Source: Pseudonocardia sp. SCN 73-27 (GTDB lineage: Bacteria > Actinomycetota > Actinomycetes > Mycobacteriales > Pseudonocardiaceae). From it: a stretch of DNA of 64,000 nucleotides. A program made the translations under genes and the position numbers. Where the stretch lies: the NCBI GenBank assembly GCA_001725415.1, contig MEGH01000054.1, forward strand, positions 1 through 64,000, in the 5' to 3' direction. Of this stretch, positions 41,324-48,956 are shown piece by piece (the stretch's first letter is position 1; every line of letters begins with the position of its first letter). A model generated the notes under the pieces. The model saw only the letters and a program-made list of their open reading frames with translations, did no database searches and had not been told where the DNA came from.

Positions 41324-41791
41324 GTGAGTGTGCCGATCCCGGTACTGGCGTACGCGGTCGCGGGCCCGCTGCTGTTCGTCGTCTCGTTCCTGGTGCAGGG
41401 CGCGCTGCGCGACGACGGCTGCTCCCCGCTGCGCGGCCTGTTCCTGTGCGATCCGAGCGGCGGCCACCCGCCCGGGACACCTGCGGTCGCGGTCGTCCGC
41501 ACCTGGCACGGCGTCGCCCACGACATCTGCTCGACGCCCGTCTTCACCGCGCTGCCCGCCGCGTGTCTCGTCGCGGCCCGGCGGTTCGCCCGCGCTGGTG
41601 ACCACGGGCTCGCCCGGATCAGCGCGGCAGCCGGGACCGCGACCCTCGCGCTCTTCGTCGTCACCGGCATCGGGTTCGCGCAGTCGGCCGGGCTGGGTCC
41701 GGTCGCCGGGCTGATGCAGCGCCTGACCATCGCGGTCGGCTTCCTGTGGATCGCGGTGTTCGCGCGGCGCAGGTCGCTCACGCCGGCCTGA
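41324..41791 (+). CDS. DUF998-like membrane protein, short form
   Basis: 155 residues with about four hydrophobic segments: VLAYAVAGPLLFVVSFLVQG, FTALPAACLVAARR, AAAGTATLALFVVTGIGFAQ and LTIAVGFLWIAVFARR. The segment PPGTPAVAVVRTWHGVAHDI and the following helices match the C-terminal half of DUF998 proteins, which usually have about 200 residues and six helices. The part normally between helix 1 and the PPGTP loop is missing, as if an internal stretch of about 60 residues had been lost in frame. GTG start at 41324. Confidence 0.65.
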   Translation: MSVPIPVLAYAVAGPLLFVVSFLVQGALRDDGCSPLRGLFLCDPSGGHPPGTPAVAVVRTWHGVAHDICSTPVFTALPAACLVAARRFARAGDHGLARISAAAGTATLALFVVTGIGFAQSAGLGPVAGLMQRLTIAVGFLWIAVFARRRSLTPA

Positions 41792-41856
41792 GAAATCCTC
41801 CGCCGAGGTCGACGTCAGACTGCCCGCGGTGGCGTCTCGAACTCGGCGTGTGGAGG

Positions 41857-42849
41857 TCAGCCTGCGGCGCGGACCTCGACCTCGTCCGCCGGCGCCGTCG
41901 GCAGCGCATGCACCGCTGCCGGCGCGTTCCACCCGCGCGGGCTGGCCTCGCGGCCCGCGCGCAGGCCGTCGACCAGCGCGGTGAGGATCACCGGCCCGAG
42001 GTCCCGGCCGCGGCGCACCAGCCACGGCACCCCCTTCACGACGAGCCACGCCACCCGGTGCGCCGCCGTCACCCGGCGGCCACCCGCGCAGGTCAGCGAC
42101 ACGGGCTCGGCGACGTCGAACGTCCCGGAGACGATGTCGGCGATCGCCGCCGCGAGCTTGCGGTGCCCCAGCTCCGAGGGGTGGAGCCGGTCGACGGCCC
42201 ACGCCGAGGTGTCGTAGCCGCCGGGCAGCTCGTCGAGGTCCAGCACGGCCGCGCCCGCGCGGTGGGCGGCGGCGTCGACCGCGGCGTTCAGGGCGGCGAT
42301 CCGCGCGTGCAACACGCGGCGCAGCGGCGCCGGGAGCCGGAACACCCGGGTGTGGTCGTGGTAGCGCATGACGACGACCAGCGCCCCCGACGCCCGCAGC
42401 GCGATGATCGTCGCGGCGCAGTCGGCCTCGATCGAGACCGGGTCGAAGTCGGAGCGCAGCGTGTCGTTCATGCCCGCGCAAACCACGGCGACGTCGACCG
42501 GGGTCCCGGCCGCCGCGCCGACGACGCCGTGGAGCTGCTCGCGCAACACCGAGCCCATCCGGGCGCCCGACCGGGCCCGGTTGTCGAGGACGCACTCCGG
42601 GCCGAGGGAGGCGTGCAGCAGCACGGCGAAGCCGCGCCAGCCGCCGTCGACGGGGTCGCCGATGCCGACGGCCGTCGAGTCCCCGAGTACGACGAGCCGG
42701 GCGACATGGCGCCGCGCCGGGCTCGTCGGTCCGGGCGGTCGGCCGGGACGGGGGGCGTGGGGGCGGGCGGGCCCCGGGCCATGCGGGTGCGATGCGGTGG
42801 GTTCGGCACGCAACGACGGGGCAGACGGTGCGGTCACGGCGATCACCAT
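41857..42849 (-). CDS. SGNH/GDSL hydrolase family protein
   Basis: About 330 residues. Block I GDSTAVGIGDPVDGGW with the Ser nucleophile, block II Gly in NRARSGARMG, block III VVCAGMNDTLRSDF, and block V WAVDRLHPSELGHRKLA with the Asp-His pair. So it is a likely esterase or deacetylase. The first 45 residues are a Pro/His/Arg-rich lead and the last 100 are not conserved; no clear signal peptide. Start uncertain: the ATG at 42849 (used) or 42952-42954. Confidence 0.85.
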   Translation of the reverse strand: MVIAVTAPSAPSLRAEPTASHPHGPGPARPHAPRPGRPPGPTSPARRHVARLVVLGDSTAVGIGDPVDGGWRGFAVLLHASLGPECVLDNRARSGARMGSVLREQLHGVVGAAAGTPVDVAVVCAGMNDTLRSDFDPVSIEADCAATIIALRASGALVVVMRYHDHTRVFRLPAPLRRVLHARIAALNAAVDAAAHRAGAAVLDLDELPGGYDTSAWAVDRLHPSELGHRKLAAAIADIVSGTFDVAEPVSLTCAGGRRVTAAHRVAWLVVKGVPWLVRRGRDLGPVILTALVDGLRAGREASPRGWNAPAAVHALPTAPADEVEVRAAG

Positions 42850-42965
42850 CGCTCCCGCGCCCTGACCTGCGGTGTGCGTGCGGTGACGTGTCGCGGGCGA
42901 CCGGCGGAACGTCAGGTGCCCCGGCCCGTGGGTGTGGCGGGCGACGCGTGTCATGCGGTTCGAGC

Positions 42966-43033
42966 GGTTCAGGCGGTGCTGCGGTTCAGGCGGTGCTGCG
43001 GTTCAGGCGGTGCTGCGGTTCAGGCGGTGCTGC
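42966..43033. repeat. four perfect 17-bp tandem repeats
   Basis: GGTTCAGGCGGTGCTGC is repeated four times without change (42966-42982, 42983-42999, 43000-43016, 43017-43033). The tract lies between the SGNH gene and the 3' end of the phosphotransferase gene, whose stop codon (43020-43022) is inside the fourth copy. There are no spacers, so it is not a CRISPR array. Confidence 0.92.
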
Positions 43034-44216
43034 GGAACGCCGGGTAGAGCGGAAGTGCGGCGGGGGCGTCGGAGAACCGGGCTCGCAGGGCCGTGGTGAT
43101 CGACTCGGCGAGCTCCACCGTCGCCCCGAGTCCTTCTGCGTCGGCCGCCGCGGCACCGAGGCGGCGCCAGTAGTCGCACAGAGCGGTGCTGATCCGCGGC
43201 GACCTGCCCGTCTCAGGTCCGACCGACGTATCGCGTTCCCGGATGCGCGGCAGGAACCACCACGTGCACAGCCACACCCACAGCAGCTGGGCGTCGAGGA
43301 GCCGACGGTCGAGGCGCAGCGGGTCGTCGAGGTCCGGCCAGACCACGGCGATCTCGTCGCGCCAGGCCTCGAGCATGGCCTCGCTCATCCCGTCGGGCAT
43401 CGCGAAGCTGGCGCGGCAGCCGGGGAACGGGACCCGGAAGTAGGCGGCGTCGAGGGCGACGTCGCGGAAGCAGCCCCACTCGAAGTCGACGAACCGCACC
43501 CCGCGGCTGGTGACGAGGTTGTTGTCGGGGCAGGTGTCGGACGGGCTGAACGCCCGGTAGCGGGTGCCGCCGAGCAGCCGCGCCGTCTCGTGGGCCTGGG
43601 CCTGCGCCGCCGCGGTCGTGGACACCCCGAGGACCGACTGCAGCAGGTCGGGCACCCCGGCGATCGCGGCGCGGGCCTCGTCGGCGATCGGGTCGCGCCA
43701 GGCCTTCTCCCCCAGCCGGCGCAGCAGCGCCCCGAAGTCGTTCTCCCGGCCCGCCGTGGCAGCCTGCATCCGGCCGAGCGCGCGGGCCCAGCCGACCAGG
43801 TAGCGCTGCGCTGCGGCCGGGTCGGGCCCGAAGAGCTTGTCGGCGAGCGTGGAGCTGCGGCCGAGGTCCTCCAGGACGAGGAGCCGGGCCTGCGGGTCGT
43901 GGGCGATGATCACGGGGCTGGGCCGGGAGTCGGCGGGCAGCGCGGTGAACAGCTGGCAGCTGGCGACCTCGAAGCGGAACGGGTCGGGCCGGTCGGCGTC
44001 GGGCTCGGCGACGTAGTGCTTGACGACGACGCTGCGCCGCATCGAGAACGGGTTGCGCGCCACGCGGGCGCGAGCGACCACCGACCGGTCGCTGCCGCCG
44101 AGATCCTCGGGATCGGCGAGCACGACCGACGCGCCGTACCGGCGGGTCAGCAGGCGCTCCGCAGCCGCCAGCGCCGCGAGCACCGGCCTGGGGAAGTCGG
44201 CCAGGTCACGAACCAT
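43020..44216 (-). CDS. aminoglycoside phosphotransferase (APH) family protein
   Basis: 398 residues with a protein-kinase-like fold. N-lobe: SMRRSVVVKHYVAEP with the ATP lysine, LLVLEDLGRSSTLADKL as the hinge. Catalytic loop: FSPSDTCPDNNLVTSRG, where the canonical HxDxxxxN reads SDTCPDNN; metal loop: VRFVDFEWGCFRDVALD. The C-lobe is Trp/Arg-rich (LWVWLCTWWFLPRIRERD). Small-molecule kinase; real substrate unknown and resistance should not be assumed. ATG at 44216 preferred (AAGG nine bases upstream). The stop falls inside the 17-bp repeat. Confidence 0.8.
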   Translation of the reverse strand: MVRDLADFPRPVLAALAAAERLLTRRYGASVVLADPEDLGGSDRSVVARARVARNPFSMRRSVVVKHYVAEPDADRPDPFRFEVASCQLFTALPADSRPSPVIIAHDPQARLLVLEDLGRSSTLADKLFGPDPAAAQRYLVGWARALGRMQAATAGRENDFGALLRRLGEKAWRDPIADEARAAIAGVPDLLQSVLGVSTTAAAQAQAHETARLLGGTRYRAFSPSDTCPDNNLVTSRGVRFVDFEWGCFRDVALDAAYFRVPFPGCRASFAMPDGMSEAMLEAWRDEIAVVWPDLDDPLRLDRRLLDAQLLWVWLCTWWFLPRIRERDTSVGPETGRSPRISTALCDYWRRLGAAAADAEGLGATVELAESITTALRARFSDAPAALPLYPAFRSTA

Positions 44217-44396
44217 CGTGGTCGACCTTACCCGGCGGGCCCCCGCGCGAACCCACATGTCCGAAGCAGACGCCACGTACGGGCCGGCGACGCGTCCGCG
44301 GCGCGGTCCGACGCCGTCGGCGTCGCCCGCGCCGCATACGTCGCGGGTCTCCGCCCCGGCGTCCGAAGCCGGCCGGCCGTTGCTGCGCAACGGGTC

Positions 44397-46772
44397 TCAC
44401 AGCAGGCTGAGCTGTTCGCCGTCGCGCCCGGCTCCCGCGTCCGGGGTGCCGGTCCGCCCGCGCAGCCGCATCGTCGTCACCGGCCGGTCGAGGCCGTGAC
44501 GGCGCAGCAGGGGCGTGACCCGCTCCCCCAGCGCCCGGCGGTAGTCGGCGTCGACGTAGGCGCCGCGCCGGTAGAGCTGGGCGTAGCGCTCGACCAGGCC
44601 GGGGTGCTCCCGGGCGAGCCACTGCAGGAACCACTCCCGGGTGCCCGGCCGCAGGTGCAGTGCCAGCACGGTCGCCCCCGTGGCGCCGGCCGCCGCGATC
44701 CGCTCCAGCACCGCGTCGAGCGCTTCGGCCGAGTCGGTGAGGAAGGGAAGGACCGGCGCGACCATGACCCCGCAGGGCAGCCCGGCGTCGGTGATGCGGC
44801 GGACGAGGTCGAGCCGGGCCCGCGGCGACGGCGCCCCCGGTTCCAGCCGGGAGTGCAGCTCCTCGTCGAGCAGCGCGATCGACACTCCGAGCCCGACGGG
44901 GACGTCGTCGGCCGCAGCGGCGATGTCGGGCAGGTCGCGGGTGAGGACGGTGCCCTTGGTGAGCACCGAGAACGGCGTCCCCGTGCCGGCCAGGGCACGC
45001 AGGATGCCGGGCATCAGCCGGTAGCGGCCCTCGGCCCGCTGGTAGGGGTCGGTGTTGGTGCCCATCGCGACCGGCTCGCGGCGCCACCGCGGCCTGCGCA
45101 GCTCCCGGTCGAGGACGCGCGCCGCGTTGACCTTGACGACGATCTGGCTGTCGAAGTCGGCGCCCGCGTCGAGGTCGAGGTACGTATGGGTGTTGCGGGC
45201 GAAGCAGTTGTGGCTGATGACGCCCTCGGCGACGAAGTCGCCCGTGCCGGTGGTGATGTCGAACATCGGCCGACGCGTGCCGAGCTCCCGGACGGCGACG
45301 ACCTGCGCGCCTTCCTGCGCGACGACGGCGCCGGCCATGTCGCGGACCGCGGCCGCGGTCGGGTCGACACGGCCGACCAGCCGCGCGACGGTGCGGGCGT
45401 CGCCCGGCAGGACCGCCTCGACGAGTCCGCCGCGCCGGCCCCCGTCGATGCCGCCGTGGGCCGTGGACGACGCGGCGAACCGCAGCCCCAGCCCACGACC
45501 GGCCGAGACCAGCCACTCGACCAGCTCGCGGCCGCGCACCCCGGCCACCCGCACCACCAACCCGTCGGCGGTGCGGACACCCGCCGCGTCGAGCACACCG
45601 GCGACGAAACCGGCGCACCAGTCGAGCCCGGGCCGCAGCGGCCACCCGCTCGGCCCGGCCGGGACGCCCGCTCCCGCACGGACACCCCCACCGGCCGGCA
45701 GCGGCACGCGCCGCGGCCCGGACTCTTCACCCTCACGGCCGGGTCCGCGGGTCCGGACCCGCGGACCCGCCGCCGGGCGGCTCGGGACCGGCGACCACAC
45801 GCCGGGCTCGCCGCGGACCCGCGACCACCGCCCGGGTCCCGCCGGAGCGGGCCGCCCGGCCGAGGCCGGACGCGCGGACCCGGACGCCGCCGGACGCTCG
45901 GGGCCCGGCACCCCGGGACCGCAGCGACCGGCGGGCACCGCCGTGGGACCGCTCCCGTCGCGCGGAAGACCCGCCAGGCCACTCCGCACCGAGGCGCCGG
46001 CCGCGACGACGCCCACCGGAACCTCGTCAGCAGCGTGGTTCTCCGGCAGGCCGGGATCGGCGGCGGCAGCGACCATCCGGTGCAGCCGCGCCAGCGTCTC
46101 CAGCGGCAGCCTCTCCGACGGGAAGGTCTCCCCCTCGTGCGCCGCGGGATGCGCCGCATCGGCCCGGGCGACCCCGCACAGGTACCCGGCCCGGTAGCCC
46201 GGGGTCCACTCCGGCGCCTCCACCGGCGCCCCCGGCCCGAGCAGCGTCTCCCCTGCACGCAGGTGCGGCCGGCGCCCGCTGCGACACCATCCGGGCGCCA
46301 CGTGCCGCCAGCCCCGCTCGGTGAGGAAACGGTGCTCGCCGCTGGTGACGAGGCGCGTGCCGTCGCTCAGCTCGACCTCCCAGCCCTCCCGGTCGGTCCC
46401 CCAGTGGGCGAGGACCTCGGTGCGGACGTAGCGGCGGACACCGTCCGGGCCCGTCTCGGTGCCGAGGACCGCGTCGCCCACGCCGAGCTCGGCGATGGGC
46501 CGCGTCCGCCCGTCGGCCAGCAGGACCCTCGTCGCCCCGTCGAGGCAGTAGACGCACGCGTGCGAACAGCCGCGGTACGGGTTGACCGTCCACGAGAACG
46601 GCATCGGCGAGCCACCCGGCACCCTGTTCAGCATCGACTTCGCCTCCACCTCGTGGAACACCGTGCCGGCGAAATCCGGCGTCCGTACGCTGCGCAGCAA
46701 CCCGCGCAGCCCCGGCAGCGCCGCATCGCCACCCACGCCGTCGTCCCCGACCTGCTGTCCGCTCCACCGCAC
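44397..46772 (-). CDS. Rv2578c-family radical SAM protein interrupted by an intein
   Basis: 791 residues as translated. N-extein 1-75, intein 76-522, C-extein 523-791; spliced product 344 residues, close to Rv2578c (340). N-extein: VRWSGQQVGDDG, HEVEAKSMLNRVPGGSPMPF and YRGCSHACVY with Cys69 and Cys73 of the CxxxCxxC cluster. C-extein: CFARNTHTYLDLDAGADFDS, WRREPVAMGTNTDPYQRAEG, MPGILRALAGTGTPFS and VMVAPVLPFLTDS. The third cluster cysteine is intein residue 1 before splicing and the +1 Cys afterwards. GTG at 46772 chosen by match to Rv2578c. An SOS box lies nine bases upstream (46781-46796). Exact radical reaction unknown; LexA control suggests a DNA-damage role. Confidence 0.93.
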   Translation of the reverse strand: MRWSGQQVGDDGVGGDAALPGLRGLLRSVRTPDFAGTVFHEVEAKSMLNRVPGGSPMPFSWTVNPYRGCSHACVYCLDGATRVLLADGRTRPIAELGVGDAVLGTETGPDGVRRYVRTEVLAHWGTDREGWEVELSDGTRLVTSGEHRFLTERGWRHVAPGWCRSGRRPHLRAGETLLGPGAPVEAPEWTPGYRAGYLCGVARADAAHPAAHEGETFPSERLPLETLARLHRMVAAAADPGLPENHAADEVPVGVVAAGASVRSGLAGLPRDGSGPTAVPAGRCGPGVPGPERPAASGSARPASAGRPAPAGPGRWSRVRGEPGVWSPVPSRPAAGPRVRTRGPGREGEESGPRRVPLPAGGGVRAGAGVPAGPSGWPLRPGLDWCAGFVAGVLDAAGVRTADGLVVRVAGVRGRELVEWLVSAGRGLGLRFAASSTAHGGIDGGRRGGLVEAVLPGDARTVARLVGRVDPTAAAVRDMAGAVVAQEGAQVVAVRELGTRRPMFDITTGTGDFVAEGVISHNCFARNTHTYLDLDAGADFDSQIVVKVNAARVLDRELRRPRWRREPVAMGTNTDPYQRAEGRYRLMPGILRALAGTGTPFSVLTKGTVLTRDLPDIAAAADDVPVGLGVSIALLDEELHSRLEPGAPSPRARLDLVRRITDAGLPCGVMVAPVLPFLTDSAEALDAVLERIAAAGATGATVLALHLRPGTREWFLQWLAREHPGLVERYAQLYRRGAYVDADYRRALGERVTPLLRRHGLDRPVTTMRLRGRTGTPDAGAGRDGEQLSLL
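45207..46547 (-). other. intein (447 residues) with decayed LAGLIDADG region
   Basis: Splicing blocks: A, CLDGATRVLLADGRTRPIAE (residues 76-95); B, LVTSGEHRFLTERGW (141-155); F/G, MFDITTGTGDFVAEGVISHN (503-522) followed by Cys+1. All splicing residues (Cys1, block B His, His-Asn, Cys+1) are present. Two LAGLIDADG helices remain: GYRAGYLCGVARADA (192-206) and DWCAGFVAGVLDAAG (384-398). In the first the usual GDG reads ADA, and about 117 residues of Gly/Pro/Arg-rich low complexity (262-378) separate them, so homing activity is doubtful. Confidence 0.9.
45740..45769. repeat. 30-bp perfect palindrome inside the intein
   Basis: CGGGTCCGCGGGTCC (45740-45754) is followed without a loop by its exact reverse complement (45755-45769). 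It lies in the low-complexity insert of the intein's endonuclease region. Confidence 0.9.
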
Positions 46773-46780
46773 AGATGGAT

Positions 46781-46796
46781 TCGAACATGTGTTCGA
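46781..46796. promoter_or_regulatory. LexA SOS box between radical SAM gene and gntK
   Basis: TCGAAC-ATGT-GTTCGA is an exact match to the mycobacterial LexA box TCGAACn4GTTCGA. It is nine bases before the radical SAM start and about 54 before the gntK start, so LexA could repress either or both. I recall that M. tuberculosis Rv2578c is in the LexA regulon. Confidence 0.85.
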
Positions 46797-46849
46797 TGTC
46801 TCGGCAACCCCGCACACCACCCCGGTCGCCGACCGTGCATCCTGAGCCG

Positions 46850-47398
46850 GTGAGCGGCACCACAGCACCGGGCGGGCCCCACCCGGCGCCCACGACCCTC
46901 GTGGTCGCGGGGGTCTCGGGTTCGGGGAAGTCGACCGTCGCCCGCGCGGTGGCCGAGCGGACGGGCTGGGCGTTCGCCGAGGGCGACGACCTCCACCCCG
47001 AGGCGAACCGACGCAAGATGGCCGCCGGCATCCCCCTCGACGACGCCGACCGGCTGCCGTGGCTGCGGCGCATCGCCGACTGGATCGGGGAGCGGGAGCG
47101 GGCCGGGCGGTCCGGCGTCGTCAGCTGCTCGGCGTTGCGCCGCCGCTACCGTGACCTGCTGCGCGACGGCCATTCGTCGGTCCGGTTCGCCCTGCTGCTG
47201 GCCGATCCGGACGTGCTCGACGCCCGGCTGCGGGCCCGGAGCGGGCACTTCATGCCGGCGTCGCTGCTCGGGAGCCAGCTGGCGACGCTCGACCCGCTCG
47301 AGGCCGACGAGCCCGGCTCGACCCACGCCGCGGGGGTCCCGGTCGACGTGCTGGTCAGCGCGGTGCTCGCCGCGCTCCCGCCCGCCCGGCAGGCCTGA
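46850..47398 (+). CDS. gntK: gluconokinase
   Basis: Phosphorylates gluconate to 6-phosphogluconate. 182 residues, P-loop family. Walker A VVAGVSGSGKSTVARAVAER, EGDDLHPEANRRKMAAGIPL, DADRLPWLRRIADWI, VVSCSALRRRYRDLLR, and GHFMPASLLGSQLATLDPLE are all GntK signatures. GTG at 46850 gives an N-terminal lead of about 15 residues. Divergent from the radical SAM gene across an SOS box. No gluconate permease or GntR gene adjacent. Confidence 0.93.
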   Translation: MSGTTAPGGPHPAPTTLVVAGVSGSGKSTVARAVAERTGWAFAEGDDLHPEANRRKMAAGIPLDDADRLPWLRRIADWIGERERAGRSGVVSCSALRRRYRDLLRDGHSSVRFALLLADPDVLDARLRARSGHFMPASLLGSQLATLDPLEADEPGSTHAAGVPVDVLVSAVLAALPPARQA

Positions 47399-47426
47399 GC
47401 GGACCTCGGGTTGGAAGGATGCGGGA

Positions 47427-48956
47427 GTGCCCCCGCCCGAGGACCGTCGCCGCCGCCCCACGGCGACCACCCCCGACAGGCCACGGCACCGGGCGCCCGA
47501 GGCCGACCGTGAACCGGAGACGCCGGTCATCGGCCTGCCGGCGGTCGTCGAGGCGGCAACCCGGCCGGACGCCGCGCCGGCCACACACGGCCGCCGCGGC
47601 GCCCCCCGGCGCGCCGACACCGGGACGACCGCCGACGCCCGGACGACCGTCGACGCGACGACGCGCACGCCAGGAGACGAGACCAGGAGCGACGCCCCGC
47701 ACGAGGACCCGGACGAGACCCCGGCCGAGCCCGCGGCAGGACGGGCCGGACGCCGACGACGCCCCACCACCCCGCAGGGTCACGGCCACGGGCACGGCCA
47801 CATCCCGGCGGGCCCGTCGGCACGCCGTGTCCGCGTCCTGATCGCCGCGCTCCTCGTGCCCTGTGCGCTCGCGACGCTGGTCGGGCTGGTGGTGCTGTGG
47901 CCGCGCAGCGGGGCACCGTCGACGGTCGCGCGGCCCAGCACCCCGGTGGACGCGCAGGTGGTGGCGGCCCAGCGTGCCGACTGCACCCCCGGCGACGGCA
48001 CGAACGCCTGCCTCGGGCTCACGGTCCGGATGGAGGACGGCCCGCTGCCGGGCCGCGACCTCGTCCAGATCCTGCCGGTGGAGCCGTCGACACCACGGTT
48101 CGCGGTGGGCGACGAGATCGTGCTGCAGTGGTCGGGCGCCGACCCCCTCGACCCGGGCTCCTACCAGGTCGTCGACTTCCAGCGGGGCCCGCCGCTGATC
48201 TGGCTCGCGGTGCTGTTCGCGGCCGCGGTCCTGGTGCTGGGCCGGTGGCGCGGCCTGGCGGCGCTGGTGGCGCTGGGCATGACCTTCGTGGTGCTGCTGG
48301 TGTTCGTGCTGCCGTCGATCGTGTCGGGCCATGACCCGCTGGCGGTGGCGATCGTCGGCTCGTGCCTGGTGATGTTCGTGGTGCTGTACCTGACGCACGG
48401 GTTGTCGGCGCGGACGTCGACGGCCGTGCTGGGGACGTTGGCGTCGCTGGCGCTGATCGGGGTGCTGGGCACGGTGTTCGCCGGCGCCGCCCGCCTGACT
48501 GGCCTCGACGACCAGACGGCGAACCTGATCGCGACGCTGGGCGCGCCCGTCGACGCGCGGGGCCTGCTGCTGGCGGGTTTCGTGATCGGCGCGCTCGGTG
48601 TGCTCGACGACGTGACGGTCACGCAGACGAGCGCGGTGTGGGAGCTGCGGGCGGCGAACCCGGACCTGTCGGCGGCCGGGCTGTTCGCGGCGGCGATGCG
48701 GATCGGGCGCGATCACGTGTCGTCGGCGGTGAACACACTGGTGCTGGCCTACGCGGGTGCGTCGCTGCCGTTGATGCTGATCTTCTCGGTGTCGGGCGAC
48801 GGGCTGGGGCACGTGCTGACGATCGGGGACGTGGCCACGGAGATCGTGCGGACGCTCGTCGGCAGCATCGGCCTCGTGGCCTCGGTGCCGATCACGACGG
48901 GTCTGGCGGCCCTGGTGGCGAGCCGGGAGCCACGCCCGGACCCCGCGACGCGATGA
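47427..48956 (+). CDS. YibE/F family membrane protein
   Basis: About 509 residues. Residues 1-130 are a disordered, Arg/Pro/Thr/Asp-rich cytoplasmic part with a His-Gly run (GHGHGHGH). Then one membrane helix (LIAALLVPCALATLVGLVVL), an extracytoplasmic beta-rich domain (VVAAQRADCTPGDG, FAVGDEIVLQWSG) and about seven more helices (LIWLAVLFAAAVLVLGRWRG, LVALGMTFVVLLVFVLPSIV, VLDDVTVTQTSAVWELRAAN between helices). This is the YibE/YibF (PF07907) layout, a presumed transporter of unknown substrate. GTG at 47427 follows GGAAGGA. Its 3' end overlaps the convergent methyltransferase gene by 65 bases. Confidence 0.88.
   Translation: MPPPEDRRRRPTATTPDRPRHRAPEADREPETPVIGLPAVVEAATRPDAAPATHGRRGAPRRADTGTTADARTTVDATTRTPGDETRSDAPHEDPDETPAEPAAGRAGRRRRPTTPQGHGHGHGHIPAGPSARRVRVLIAALLVPCALATLVGLVVLWPRSGAPSTVARPSTPVDAQVVAAQRADCTPGDGTNACLGLTVRMEDGPLPGRDLVQILPVEPSTPRFAVGDEIVLQWSGADPLDPGSYQVVDFQRGPPLIWLAVLFAAAVLVLGRWRGLAALVALGMTFVVLLVFVLPSIVSGHDPLAVAIVGSCLVMFVVLYLTHGLSARTSTAVLGTLASLALIGVLGTVFAGAARLTGLDDQTANLIATLGAPVDARGLLLAGFVIGALGVLDDVTVTQTSAVWELRAANPDLSAAGLFAAAMRIGRDHVSSAVNTLVLAYAGASLPLMLIFSVSGDGLGHVLTIGDVATEIVRTLVGSIGLVASVPITTGLAALVASREPRPDPATR

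Noticed and set aside
42966-43033. 17-bp repeats as a CRISPR array
   Set aside because: Copies are directly adjacent with no spacers, and no cas genes are nearby.
42792-46853. 1353-codon open frame on the + strand across the APH and radical SAM genes
   Set aside because: Same antisense effect. The real genes on the minus strand show conserved motifs throughout; this frame has none.
41857-47398. Genomic island between the aminotransferase operon and YibE/F gene
   Set aside because: Composition and codon use match the surroundings, and there is no integrase, tRNA or direct-repeat boundary; the radical SAM gene is also near hisS in mycobacteria.
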